Origin: Whalleya microplaca
Lineage: Eukaryota > Ascomycota > Sordariomycetes > Xylariales > Xylariaceae
DNA length: 64,000 nt
NCBI GenBank assembly: GCA_022497155.1
Contig: MU385712.1
Span: 619,765-683,764 of the forward strand
Direction: 5' to 3'
The notes beneath the pieces are model-generated. The model saw only the letters and a program-made list of their open reading frames with translations, had not been told where the DNA came from and made no database searches. Position numbers and translations under genes: made by a program. Below are positions 1 to 11,961 of the stretch, in pieces. Positions within the stretch are counted from its first letter, which is position 1. Each line of letters opens with the position of its first letter.

Positions 1-3000
1 AGAAGAGGCTTTGGTCCCCGTATATATTTGTAGGTGGTTGGCTTGTGTGGGCCCCTATAGTACCTAGTGGACCCCAGCCCTTTACCCCTATCTCTTCAAT
101 AAGCAGACAGCACGCCACGCAGAAGGTAGGAAGTGGACCTCTACACATATCTAGTTGCGAGGTTCTGTATTCGGGCTGGGATAATGGAGCTAGCGGTGTC
201 AAGTTTTCCAGGATGGCGCCTAAAATAGGCTGGTTACAGTATTCATGAGTTTCCAGTCTACGTTGCTGGGCTTTAGAGTAGCTAATAATCCAAGTAGTCA
301 ACACCACATACTTATGACTATGGTAGGTAGGGAACCGCGCTGATTGAATCTATCTAGTGATGATACTTGGGTTATAGCAACTACAATGTTGCTCATGGCC
401 TACGTCTATTCAGCACACGTCAACGAACCTATAGCACTAGACCATGCCATGGAACCGTGATGCATTTGTGGTGAAATATACATAACCTAGCAATGAAGCC
501 ATTCGATTGTATGCATCGATCCAACGCTTCTCGTGAGTCCTCTTTTGTGCTCGTAGTATTGATTAAGTTTTAGGGAACTTGCTCAAAACATTTCAATCTA
601 GAATCCTTTGGGAAGATAAAAAGAACCCACAACAGTATATATTTCCACCACGAAACAATTAAAGTCACTGTTCTGTAGTTAATAGCAGATATATATAAGC
701 CACGGTACTTTCTTTCTGGTAATTGGGTATATGTCTCCTGCCTTTTGAAACTTTATATAACCTTTTAATCTGTTATTGACCCGAATCTTTCAATAATATT
801 TTAATTTCTCTCTTAATCTCCCTCATTTGTTCGAATGATACCCTGCTAATATCGTGAATGAAAGTGTTAAGCCATTTCCAATTCAACGTAAGATTTGAAC
901 GTCTGAGTCATTTGTTATAAAGGAATGGAATCACGAAACTAGGCAATAGTGATAGTTTTAAATAACACCTACATGTCACATATCACCGGTTTAGAGACAA
1001 ATTAAAAGCTACTGCATTCAGCAATAGTCTAGATATACCCACTATTAAAGATCGTATACAGTGGCTTTAATCGTTTCGATGAACGAACTCAAACTCAAAT
1101 GAGAATACCTAGTTTGAGACAACGATTGTCTTGAAAATGTTAGCCACACTGGCTTGTTAACTATCTAAAACGACACAAGATAATAATAAGCCAGATCTAT
1201 CAGGTTGAGACGGCAGACCAGCGGAGGCTCACTTTCAAAGACTAAAAATTAGGACGTATGAAGAGACGGAAAAAGACTATGGCGGGGGTGATTATGCTTG
1301 AGGCCGTAATTAGCTGCTGGGGTACCCGAATCAAGATATTTTGCATCTCTTCCCGAAACCAACAATCAAGTTGACTAGAGAAGCAGTTTATTTATTCCAG
1401 GTTACTCGTGTTAATTAAGAAGACAAGACAAAATCCCTAAAACAAGGCGACTACAGATAAGCTGGTGAGGAGACTATGGATAATGGTTGATGAAATTTGA
1501 AGGAAATATTAATATAACCGCTTTTCAGGTTTAGAACCAGTGAGAGGTAGTGTAAGGTCTACTACCGCGCTCTAAAAGGGGTGTGACGCTTGGCGATCCC
1601 ACCCCCACACTAGCAGACTTAAGTAGTTAAGGTATTGAGTGGCTTGATTGATTGTCAGGATATGGCCCGTGCATATTTAATGTTGCGGAATACAGAAGGC
1701 TATTGTGCACTGCTGCTGCACGCAGTCATCTTTTTCCTTTCGCAATCCAGCCGAGCCTTTCCTCTTCAGCGACAGTTCGACCCACTAAGTTCTCTTCTTA
1801 TTCAATACTCAGATACTTTTACTACCTACATCTTCATGCCTTTTTGACCCCTAGCATACCTCTAGCTCTGCGGCTGTATCTAGTACTTAGTCCTGACAAT
1901 GTCTTGCTAGCCTCTCTCATTGAAATCATCCTCGCTGGAAGCAGTGGAAGCCATTCGCAACACGACGGTAAAGGAACACTTAACACGAATAGGTATCGGT
2001 GGCCTCCGTTGGGAGTCCCTTTGGCACCACGTGTTCGAGAGGAGGGTTTCGAAAACGCCAGCTCCACTAACCAGAAAGGCCATGCTGAGATCTGCTATCT
2101 TTTGGCCGGGTATCTACCTCGTGACTGGAGGAGCCCTGAAGTGGGCAGAATGGAGGGTAAGAAAGGCCGATGCGGACGGAAACTAGGAAAAGAGGACGTA
2201 ATAGAAAGTATCTTTGGGGAAGGGTTTATTTCCACCTTCCTCGTAGGCAACCGGCCTTCGGATTGGGCTAGATGTGACTGGCAAGCGGAAGTGCTACGGA
2301 CGTTTTTGTGCAGACTGAAGATATTTAGAACTCAAGCTTCGGCTTCTTCCTTCAACCAGGAGAGAACCTAGTTCTAGACTTCAGTGGTATGTATTAGCGA
2401 TTGGCAAGCGAGAACAAATGTGACGACGGCAGCTCCTAATAAGCTCAAGTTGCATTCTAATTGTGAATGCTGAGGATATCGACGGCATCTTGAGCATGAA
2501 CATGTCGCATAGAGTGTTTAGAATAGACCCGAGGACCAACAAACCTGTTCTCTAGGTCTTAGTGGGCTATGGGATGTTGGAGCGCCCGAGAGCTGTGTGA
2601 TATACGCAGTACTAGAATTGCATGGCTTGAAGAGATGAAATCGTCTAAGGATGATGAATTCGGGTGCCATTACATTGGCAGCACTAGGATAAAGCCGCCG
2701 CGACCCGGCGCTGCAAGTAACTGGAGATAGTACCGTAATGTTCATTCCGGACGGCCTCATTCGCCGCCGGGATGTATGATGCAAATTCGAAGACCGATTA
2801 GTATCAACGAAGTCCTGCAGGCTGCGGCATGGATCATACAGAAATACCACTAAAAGCATTGATGATGCGATCAGCCCTATCAATCACGTCAACCCCAACG
2901 CGCATTACTGGATCCACCACCGCAGTCTATCCAAGGTTGGCCTACATCCATACACGTACGCAGTAGCAACATCGTCACACAATCCCGACAGCCGGAAGCC

Positions 3001-3327
3001 TTCAAAATATTCTATATAGTCTTTGCTTTATATAGGGGGCTACACTATCATCCCAATGGCTGCATCACGAACTCTCCAAATGTCCGTCCAGCAGCTGCAA
3101 GCTGGTATATATTTCGGTATTTAATCCATCCGAATTCTATGGGATATGTGCACTTACGCTAGTCGCAGTATCTTGCTAGCCGTATAGATCTCGAATTTCC
3201 ATGGGTGGATAGGATAACGGCAACGGCCTTGAACAAACAGCTTACGGTAGCACAATCCAAGCGAAGCGTCCATCCCAGAACGTGTCGACCGAATCACACG
3301 ATCAATTTCGAGGGTGCTGTGAATAGA
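1..3327. other. Left intergenic region, no supported gene
   Basis: No gene can be supported here. Most of the first 1.6 kb is AT-rich with short open frames only. Two overlapping plus-strand open frames occur at 1652-2371 (239 codons) and 1920-2186 (88 codons, no ATG start). Neither shows a family motif I recognise, and the longer one reads like chance translation, rich in serine, leucine and arginine. The 88-codon frame has some coding character (a Trp- and Arg-rich segment), so a small unrecognised exon there cannot be excluded. Confidence 0.5.
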
Positions 3328-4167
3328 ATGTCAAGACAACCGAACTTTCTGCCTTTTCCTCGCCTACCCATCGAGATCAGACGTCTCATTTGGACCTACG
3401 CTCTTCCCAAAGGCCGCATTCAGCTATTTGCTAGGAATGTACCATGGGAAGACTGGCGGCTTCCAGCTCCGGTTGTCTCTCGCGTATGTCAAGAATCACG
3501 CCAAGTCGTGTTGAGCTACTCGGTTGTGAGAGGTTTTCCAACTGCCCGCGAAAACCACAATACGACTTGGTTTGTTGGCTGTTATGATATCCTTGAGCTC
3601 CACAGCGGTTATCCCTATCCACTGTCAAATCCAGAGCCTTTCTTTTCGGCTGCTGAAAGGATAGCTACCAATGCTAGCGACTTTGAGGGGGAGATCAAAA
3701 TGGTCATTAGAGACCTCATTGAAGGTATCCAGTTCCACAGTGTGAAGGTGCTCTACCTCATTGTTGAGCAGATTGAGACAGCATATTGGCCCAAATTCCG
3801 ACCGGACATGACTGAGCAGGATAGGGGCAAAGGCACTATTCTCGACTTATACGATGATCGAGATCAAGAAAAAATCGATGCTTATAAGGCATGGGCTCGC
3901 GACCAAGAGATGTCCCCAATTTTCCCCCGACGCGAAGATGTAGACCTTCCGCTAAGATCGAACTTGGATAAGGTTATCATGGAAGCGCTCCGAGGTTATC
4001 GAGAGCAATTATTACAAATACAGCAGGGAGAGGAATACATTATACCGCCCGAGCAGGCTGGAGTTCCGACGAGCGCGATTCTCGATCCAGGTGACCCCTG
4101 GGTCAAACAGCAACTAGGACGATTGCCAGAGTTTCGTCCAGCCATACTAGTGCTTGGATGGCCATAG
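3328..4167 (+). CDS. 2EXR domain-containing protein
   Basis: This single-exon frame of 279 residues carries the fungal 2EXR signature at its N-terminus: residues about 8-30 read FLPFPRLPIEIRRLIWTYAL, followed near residue 50-65 by a VSRVCQESRQV-like stretch, the second conserved element of the family. 2EXR proteins are very numerous in filamentous fungi, and no molecular function is established. The open frame extends upstream to a GTG at 3205, but the first in-frame ATG is at 3328, just before the conserved domain, so I chose it. The rest is charged and shows no signal peptide or membrane segment. Its left neighbour is a gene desert and the amidase follows on the same strand about 0.7 kb away. 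Family call is secure; role unknown. Confidence 0.85.
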   Translation: MSRQPNFLPFPRLPIEIRRLIWTYALPKGRIQLFARNVPWEDWRLPAPVVSRVCQESRQVVLSYSVVRGFPTARENHNTTWFVGCYDILELHSGYPYPLSNPEPFFSAAERIATNASDFEGEIKMVIRDLIEGIQFHSVKVLYLIVEQIETAYWPKFRPDMTEQDRGKGTILDLYDDRDQEKIDAYKAWARDQEMSPIFPRREDVDLPLRSNLDKVIMEALRGYREQLLQIQQGEEYIIPPEQAGVPTSAILDPGDPWVKQQLGRLPEFRPAILVLGWP

Positions 4168-4862
4168 CGACGATATAGAAGATCAATGCAACGAAAACAT
4201 AGGTTGCACAGCATACTTATAGATGGTCACAAGCTGGAGCACAGATGCGATCAAGTGCGTACCAACAATGCAAGGACCCCGCGGTATATATAACGACAAT
4301 TCAATGATTTTTTAGGTCATTCATACGTCGCTATCGAGTTGTTACCAAATCCTCTCATTCGACCATAGGATTTGGCCCATTGTGATGTGTGGCTGAGCAG
4401 TTGATGTAGAACTAGAACTCGTTCCTTGCATGGCACGAGCGACGCCCACTAATTTAGCTTAGTCTAAAGAATCGAACTTATGTGGCTTTTAGGCGTTCCG
4501 CTACGTATATGGCGCCTGAATGTTCGGGGTTCTCGCTGGCTTAGCAAATATTCAGTGGTAGATGGTAATTTTAACGCTTGGATTACTGGGTTTAATATTG
4601 CTGGAAAGGTCTTTAACGGAAGTATTCGTAGCTTTGTGTATTTCATGGCGATGTTGTTGTTCTTCCGACTTTGCCTCACAGTTGCAGTAAAAGCCACAAG
4701 ACAGGGATAGCCGATACTTGGCTTGGAAGCTAGATTCGTGCGCTACGTAACACCTGTTATCAACATGATTACATCGTATTTCATCCGGCCACCACAAAGT
4801 CATTCACAAGGACAACTTTCAACGTCAATATTATCAGTATTAACGTCACTTTTTCGGCCGCG
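4168..4862. other. Intergenic, 2EXR to amidase
   Basis: The 695-bp spacer contains only short opposing open frames (for example 4480-4710 plus and 4464-4697 minus) that shadow each other and match nothing I know. It must hold the amidase promoter. I see no clear TATA box or repeat. Confidence 0.5.
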
Positions 4863-6789
4863 ATGGCGTCGACGCAGAGATTTTCTGGCTATCCCCAAAG
4901 TCGGAAGGGTCCCGAAACGCCTTACACGCCCGCCGAGGACAAGAATCCAGTGATGAGAGGATGGGCGCTCATCATCGCGTCGACCCTGTAAGCACCTGGA
5001 TCCACCGGTTCTCTTTGGATGCGATCACTAATAAATGCTACTCATCAAGCGTCACTCGAGTTTCTTCTATTGCTCAGGCGACCTGGACGAATGCTAAGTT
5101 TGGTGGTTACAAGGATATCCCCGAACTCACTGATTACAACTATGGTCTCCAAGTAAGTGGCCCTTGAGTCTGGACGATTTCAATGAGCTTCCGAAGAATT
5201 GACCATTTGAATAGCCCATCGTTACCCCACTAGTTCCCGATGGTGTCATCCAGACCAAGGCAGAGATAACACCTAACCTCTACCAAGCGCAACCAGAGGA
5301 TCTAGTCGGTCGTTTTTATTCTGCTGCCGATTACCATGAGCTCTTTAAGACGGGCAAATTAACCCCCCTTCAGGTAGTAAAGGCTCTGCTACCATTGATA
5401 TCCCGCGGGCAGAACCCACCGGCGAAATATGAGTCGGCCTGGTCTGTCACGAAAGAGGACCTTGTGCTGGCAGCGGCGAAGAAGTCGACAGACCGCTATG
5501 CGGCCGGTCAATACCTCGGAGTCCTTGACGGTGTGCCCATAGGAGTCAAAGACGACACCGATGTCGAGGGATACATCTCCCATGTGGGACAGCCATTCGA
5601 TCCGTCTGATCCGTTCTTCAAGCCCGCAACCGAGACGATCTGGCCTGTCGCGCAGTTGGAAGCGGCCGGTGCCATCGTCCTCGGCAAGCAGGTGATGCAC
5701 GAGCTCGGCTCGGACGTCACCGGATGTAACCCACACTGGGGAACACCGGTGAATTGGAATAACACATCTTATTACCCCGGCGGCTCGTCCTCTGGCGGTG
5801 GTTCCGCCCTCTCCGCTGGTCTAGTACCCATCTCCGTTGGCACGGACGCAGGAGGAAGTATCCGCATTCCGTCGACCTTCTGCGGCGTATACGGGCTGAA
5901 GCCCACCCTGCACCGAACGCACACGATGAAGTCCTCCATCTGCGTGACGGGGCCCTTGGCCGCGACCGCCGACGACCTCACAATCGCGTATCGCGTAATG
6001 ACGGCGCCCAACCCAGCCGATGCAACCCAGTATTCACTCGCGCTATCCATGCCGCCCAGCCCCACGGCCAAGAAGAGGATCGGCATCTACGACGCATGGT
6101 TCAACCGCGCCTCGCCCGACGTCATCGCGGTGACGAGGAGGGCTATTGATTACTTCGCGACCAAGCTCGATTACGAGGTCGTCGACATCTCCATCCCGTA
6201 CACGCAGGAGGCGCAGTACGCGCACAGCGCCTGGGCGCTCTGCGAAGGCCTCGACCACCAACTCGGGCGCGCGCCCGACAAGGCTAAACCCTTCGCCAAC
6301 CTCAACTACTGCAACCGCCTGCTTCTGACCACCGCCGCGCGCACGACTGCAGCCGACATGGTCAAGTATGGTCAGCTTCGCCAGCTGCTCATGGAGCACC
6401 TCGCATTCCTTTTCCAGAAGCACCCCGGCCTGCTCATCGTTACGCCTACGGCGCCCGAGGCCGGCTGGAAGATCCACCCCGGTGACCAGGCGTATGGCTT
6501 TAGCGATGGCAACCTGACCATTCGCAACATGATGTACATCTGGCTGGCGAACTCGACCGGGTGTCCGGCCGTGAGTGCGCCGGTTGGCTATGTTGACCCC
6601 GAGCAGGGAGAGGGGAAGTTGCCTGTAGGCTTGATGGCTATGGGCGAGTGGGGAGCCGAGGAGCAGTTATTAGGCTGGGCGAAGGAAGCTGAGGGGTACT
6701 TAAATGGTGTCTGGGAGGGGGGTCGAAATAGACCGAAGGACTGGGCGGATGTTGTTCAGATTGCCAAAGATGTCAGTGCCGAGGCGTAG
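4863..6789 (+). CDS. Amidase signature family hydrolase
   Basis: The three-exon model is 4863-4987, 5050-5152 and 5215-6789, giving 600 residues. Introns are 62 nt each, with GTAAGC and GTAAGT donors. The protein belongs to the amidase signature (AS) family, Ser-Ser-Lys hydrolases that cleave C-N amide bonds; the substrate cannot be read from sequence. The catalytic Lys is in IGVKDD at about residue 188, the serine-rich loop GGSSSGGGSA lies at about 265-274 and supplies the cis-Ser, and the acyl-nucleophile Ser is in TDAGGSIRIPS at about 291. The N-terminal 75 residues, including FGGYKDIPELTDY, are typical of the fungal amidase subfamily and are recovered only with the first two short exons. 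No signal peptide is evident, so it is probably cytosolic. Exon 3 is markedly GC-rich compared with its surroundings. Confidence 0.93.
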
Positions 6790-7409
6790 TTGTATGAGTG
6801 TTCGGATGACACTTGTTTCTGCTCAACCTGTGCTATTAACGATTTAATACTATAGAACGTTTCCATGGTCTCAAGCTACGACATGTCACTTTAATGAGGT
6901 AGGGATACGAGGCTGAAGAGATCATCTTATGTACACCATACTCCTTGACACTTGTATCTCTTATAGCACGGTTTTCAGGAGTCGCAGTTCGAGAATAGAG
7001 AATACATATTTCCTACTCAATGCAGCCAGACCTCTGTTCTCTAGTATTAAGCATATCTACCACGACGGACCTAGTTACTCACATTTAGCTAAGATACAAA
7101 GCGGAGAACAAGTTAAGTATGTTACTAGCCTCATAAGGCTTACACCTTTGAGTATAAGATACACAGAACTGGCGACTTAAGACCTCTAGGTAAATCTCAC
7201 ATACAAGTCCTACGTATTTGGGTTAAGGGCCTGTATGAATTAGGGACACGGATATCATAATTGTTTATGGTTAATGGCACAAGTATAGTCTCAATATTGC
7301 ATAATATCATCGAGGTTAATATATGATAGTTATAACTCGAAGCTTATAATAAGGTAGTTGTGTTGTGAAAATATCCTAGAAAGTCATTCTAGGTACTATG
7401 GTTGTGTAA
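6790..7409. other. Intergenic, amidase to LTR element
   Basis: There is no supported gene. An 83-codon frame at 6929-7180 has no recognisable motif and is probably chance. Base composition becomes AT-rich toward the retrotransposon. Confidence 0.5.
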
Positions 7410-7414
7410 GATAC
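7410..7414. repeat. Target-site duplication, left copy
   Basis: The pentamer GATAC directly precedes the left LTR and is repeated exactly after the right LTR at 9644-9648. Five base pairs is the usual duplication length for LTR-retrotransposon integrases. Confidence 0.9.
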
Positions 7415-7630
7415 TGTCACAGAGCCAGGCTCAGAGGTTGTTATAGGGGCTGTTATAGGGGTCTATATAGATCAATAGTTATACCGATCCGAGGCTTTAT
7501 TAGGGTATTTAGGTGCCTTAGGCCTCCTTACATATAACTGGTTTTTCCTTCTTTTTAAAGCTTATAATAATAGTTAATTTAAGACCTTTTTTTTAAAGCT
7601 GCGTGCTGTTTTTTAGTTATAAATGTAACA
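7415..7630 (+). repeat. Left long terminal repeat (216 bp)
   Basis: The repeat begins TGTCACA and ends TGTAACA, the canonical TG...CA form. It aligns without gaps to 9428-9643. By hand count about 29 of 216 positions differ and every difference is a transition (C/T or G/A). A TATATAG box lies near 7464. Both copies have exactly 216 bp, which fixes the boundaries. Confidence 0.95.
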
Positions 7631-9159
7631 GTTATAAGCCCGGTTGCTGCTTAAGCTGCTAATTATGCTGTCCGCCTGATAACTAATAGCGCGCAGCTTT
7701 TTTTTAGCTTTCGTCCGATTTTTTATTCGATTTTTTAATTTTATTTTTAAATTACCTAATTTTTTTAAGATCGCTTAAGATTTTTTAGCTATAAAACTAT
7801 TTATTATTAACGATTTTAACGTTTCCGTACCTACTAATATTAAGCTTACCTGCTTTAACGATTAAACCGATTGGTTTATTTAGTTATACATTTATGCTTG
7901 CTAACGTAGCCTATAGGATTAAATCGATCCCGATGTTTTAAATAGTAGCTATTATCCGCTATCGGGAGCTTTACGGATTCTTACGCTCGAGTTTATTAAT
8001 CTAGCTAAAACTAGCCGTCGTTAGCAGGAATATAAAGATTAGGTTATTATATAAAGAGAACTTAATAAAGCTATATAAAATATTAAATTAAAGCTTTTAA
8101 CAATTTTTATATATAAGGATTTTAAGGCTAAATATAATAACGAATATAAGGATTACCTAATAAAATTAATTAAGTAGTTTTCGACTTTATCCCGATATAT
8201 AGTTATTTAAAATTAAATTTTAGCTACTATTATTTCGAAACTTCTTTTAATAGCCCTTTTTAAACTGGACTTTTTTTAGGATAAAAAGCCTATAATTCAG
8301 AGAATTTTATATGCCTTAAAAAATTAGCTGGCCCCGTTAGATTAAAGTATTTTAAATGCCGTACGCGTTAGGTATTTTCGAATATTCTAATCGGCGCAGC
8401 TAAATTCGATACGGCTTAAGACCTAGCTTAATAACTGGAGGGAGGCTTACGTTAAAGCTAAAGCTTATAATATTTCTAAGATTTAGGGGCAGCTGGCTAT
8501 ATAGAATTTCTTAAACTTACTTTAAAGGCTTTTATTAGACTGGGCTAATTAGCAGCTTATAGAGTTAGCGCGTTATAAGGCCTTAGGGATTCCCGAGATA
8601 TCCCTAAAATAGTACGGAAAGTAATTCGGCATAATCTTTCGGTAAAAAAGCCTAATTAATAATAAAAATTAAATATTTATAACGTTCGGCGGTACAAAAG
8701 GCGGAAGTTATTTTAGGAGCTTCTATTATTTCTATAGGTTAAATTAGTTATATATTTATAAATAGCCTCTAAAAAGTTACAGGAGGCTACTATATACCGT
8801 TAATAGTATTATTTTCTCGAAGCTTTCTAATTTCTCTAATTCGATACGATGCTTTATTATTAAAAAGAGGCTTAATATATCTTAATAAATAGAGTTAAAA
8901 ACAAAACTTTCTTAAGGGAGTTAGGGGAATTAAAAGGATTTTAAAATTCCTAACAAATTTATAGGCTAATATTGCTAAGGCAATAAGCGTAAGGCTAATA
9001 AGGCTAAGCTTCTTGCTAACTTACTAACTTATTAAGTATTTCCTTTTATATAATCGATTAATATATCGTAACTTAACGGCTGGATATACGGTTAAAATGC
9101 TATCGTTATATACCCTAGAGATTTCTTAGATAACGATCTATAAGGGGGACCTTTTAGGG

Positions 9160-9319
9160 AGCCTTATAAGTGCCTCTTACGCATTTCTAAGGTCCGACTT
9201 CTTTAGGAACTACTAAAAGAGCCTGGGTTTTTATTTTTTTCGATTAGTAGCTTTATAAATGCTTTTTACGCATTCTAAAAGTCAGGCACTTTTTAAGAAC
9301 TGCTAAAAAAGCCTGGGTA
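9160..9319 (+). repeat. Imperfect tandem duplication inside the LTR element
   Basis: Two units of about 70 bp, 9160-9232 and 9249-9319, share the core pattern CTTATAAGTGC...TACGCATT...GAACTACTAAAAGAGCCTGGGT with scattered, mostly transitional differences. The duplication lies just inside the 3' LTR, after the decayed gag-like region. Confidence 0.75.
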
Positions 9320-9427
9320 TTTTATTATTTATTATTTAAAGCTTAATTTTAGCAGCCTCGGGAGTAGGTAGTAAGCTTAAAGGAGTAGGCCTTTAGGATT
9401 ACGGCAGTCTTAAACCCTTAGGGGGTA

Positions 9428-9643
9428 TATTATAAAGCTAGGCTTAAAGGTTATTATAGGGGCTGTTATAGGGGTTTATACAGATTAATAGTTATACCGA
9501 TCCGAGGCTTTATTAAGGTATTTAGGTGCCCTAGGCCTCTTTATATACAACTGGTTTTTCCTCCTTTTTAGAGCTTATAATAATAGTCAATTTAAGACCT
9601 CCTTTTTAGAGCTGCGCGCTGCCCTTTAGTTGTAAGTGTGACA
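9428..9643 (+). repeat. Right long terminal repeat (216 bp)
   Basis: This copy begins TATTATA (mutated from TGTCACA) and ends TGTGACA. TGTCACA of the left copy and TGTGACA of this copy are exact reverse complements, so the ancestral LTR ended in a 7-bp inverted repeat. Neither copy retains both ends intact. Confidence 0.95.
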
Positions 9644-9648
9644 GATAC
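9644..9648. repeat. Target-site duplication, right copy
   Basis: GATAC, identical to the pentamer at 7410-7414. Confidence 0.9.
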
Positions 9649-11961
9649 GTAAGCCATCAATTTTACAGCTAGTTTTATGGTATAACCCCCTTTTTACTGG
9701 AGAGCACAAGCTATATACTTACGGAGTACGGAGTAGAAAAGTAGTAATTTACAAACCAATAGCAAGGAAATATACCTCAATACTCTCATATAATAAGGTT
9801 GAGATCCAGGCAAATGTTAAGTATGATTTAGGCTAGATTATAAGCATCATCAGAAGAGTTTTTATATTTACCTGTCGGCCAAATCAGGGCTTAGAGCATC
9901 TACCTATAGGAGTTTTACTTCTTGAAAAGGAAGGTGTGATTCCCATTGCGTACCCCAGAGTAGAATTGGCATCGCTATGTTGCACACATAGTACCTAAGC
10001 TCTTATTCTTGCTTGGCCATTATGAGATAATGTGGGATAAGTATCTTGGTAGAACCTCATGTTATCTCTTACTTCCTAGAGAGCCGGCACACAGCATTAC
10101 TATTGGATAATTTATACTGGGATTAAAAAAAGCCACATAAGTCATCCACATTGACCATTTCTATATTTGTAGAACGGTGTACACGGTGAAAACTACTATA
10201 TTTTGTTTATTAGTCTTATGCTTAAAACCTTTAGGTCCATGTGGTCCAGTTCGACACGACCTCGACTACTACTATATGCCGCGTCATATTTTTAATGGAA
10301 ATTGCTCCACGGAGTAGCTTTATTTTCTTGATGAATACATTTCATCTGTAGCCTTTGTATGTGACTTGTGTGAGATACGTAATCTTTGGCCACTCGTTGA
10401 TCTAGTTTAATGATATTTTCCTTAGAGGTATCTTGTGCCCGAAGCTCGAAACTGTCAAGTAGCCCTTCTTTGATGTTTGCAAATCGGAGATTGTAAGCCA
10501 ATCAATCTGCACGTTTAGTTATGATATGTTTGAGGAATCATTTAGACCAGCATTTCAGGGGCACTTTATCGGTATATATGCCGACTCTGTTATACCTTTG
10601 CTCTAATAGAGTCTCTCATTCTGCAACCCCGTCACATCCTGGTTCATCAAATATTTAATACAATGGAGCAGCCTTAAAGCTTGCTCCGAACTCGCATATT
10701 ATGTTAAACAGATGATGTAATAATAGTCACCGAGTAACTGTTTCTAAGTCCTTACTTTTGGGCGCATTGTAACTCAAGCCCCTACAGACGCATTGATCAT
10801 TCTAGGCTAGGCGACAGAAGGTGGAGACTATTAGTTGAGTTATCGGGAGCTAGAGCTAGCTTCAACAATTCTCCTACGGGATATAAAGGTTGGATGCTAT
10901 ATTGAGCCGTGCATGTGGAGTACGTCCCATAATATACACTCATAGACAGATGTCCAACACTAATGATAAGTGCTTTTTTTTAAAAAAAAGACTGCAGAAT
11001 TGGATCGGCCCGGTCTCCTACGCATAGTCCTTTTGACATATTAGCGTTGAATAGGAAAAGACGTCAAATAAGCCAATGCATTTTCTAATAATATTCATAT
11101 AGAAACGTTCATTCTGCTCAATTAGCTAATCCGTAGCCCTAGCTATGTGCGTTCGATCGAATGAGTATGTCATGGGATTCAAAACTTTTCCCATTGAATC
11201 CTCGCAAGAAATCGTATCTAGTTGTGCTAGAAAGGATAAAGTTTACGTCGATTTCCTCTCCACAACACCATATCGGTTGGATAACCGAGTTGGTGGGTAC
11301 CCTTGCGCCAGTAGTATCCCCCGTTGTCCATCTGCCTCCTAATTCTCGTCCAGTGGGTCAACTGGCCGACCCTCCAAGGTCCTCCGGTTGTAGTAAGCGT
11401 CGTCACAGGTTATATCGAAGCATGTCTCAAACCAATCGAGGACATGTTGCAGTAATAACTTTGGCTTTTACTATCATGCTCACAATTTAGCAGCGGAGAC
11501 AAGAAGAGCAGGCTCTGCTCCTTACAAAGAAGCTCCCCTAGAAAAATGAGTTATCTCGCGAATCTCCCCTTGGTTCTCATTCGCGTCGTGGGGTTGGGTT
11601 TCATCAGCGTCTAGTTCTTGGTAAGTTACCCCGGCACTTATATCACAGCTTTGTTCATCTTATTGGCTGAACAGGTCCATCACGCCCATATGTTGTTCGA
11701 GATCTGCTGTATGAACCCTACCTGCAAGCCCCCACGTTAATGCAAAAGAGATCTCAACATGGGTTATCTCGGCAACACCCTAGCTTTCGTAGATCACGGC
11801 ATTGTCAATCGGCGATTAAGCCCGATGATGCGTGGACTAGGAATCCATAGTAAAAGACCTTATTTCTCCTAGAAGTCCGGCATTTTAGTATCGTTATTCC
11901 GTTCATCATTGACAAAACCGCAGCAGTATCCAATGTCTGAACACCTGCGCGCCGAGTCGAT
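9649..11961. other. Intergenic, LTR element to membrane-protein gene
   Basis: These 2.3 kb hold no gene I can support. Short frames at 10292-10501 (minus) and 11145-11490 (plus, two overlapping) lack motifs. A perfect palindrome of T8/A8 type occurs near 10973-10990, and ACGGAGT is repeated near 9720. Confidence 0.5.

Larger units (their letters stand above)
7415..9643 (+). mobile_element. RIP-degraded LTR retrotransposon, gag-like remnant only
   Basis: The element is complete at 2229 bp: LTR, internal region 7631-9427, LTR, flanked by a GATAC duplication. The internal 1.8 kb is extremely AT-rich and full of stops. In one forward frame near 8013-8085 the sequence reads S-R-R-stop-Q-E-Y-K-D-stop, with TAG/TAA exactly where CAG/CAA glutamine codons would fit, the expected result of C-to-T mutation at CpA. 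Around 8380-8640 a decayed frame resembles a gag capsid region (a tryptophan-containing LNNWREAYVKAK segment). The interval is too short for protease, integrase and reverse transcriptase, and no such motifs were found, so this is either a gag-only non-autonomous element or an internal deletion. A purine-rich tract (AGGGGGTA) abuts the right LTR. Copia versus Gypsy origin is undecided. Confidence 0.92.

Noticed and set aside
1652..2371. 239-codon open frame on the plus strand
   Set aside because: Composition is chance-like, it has no family motif, and a second frame overlaps it with equal coding character.
7640..9427. Search for reverse transcriptase or integrase motifs in the LTR element
   Set aside because: No YxDD-like or HHCC/DDE-like pattern could be read in any frame even allowing RIP changes; the interval is also too short.
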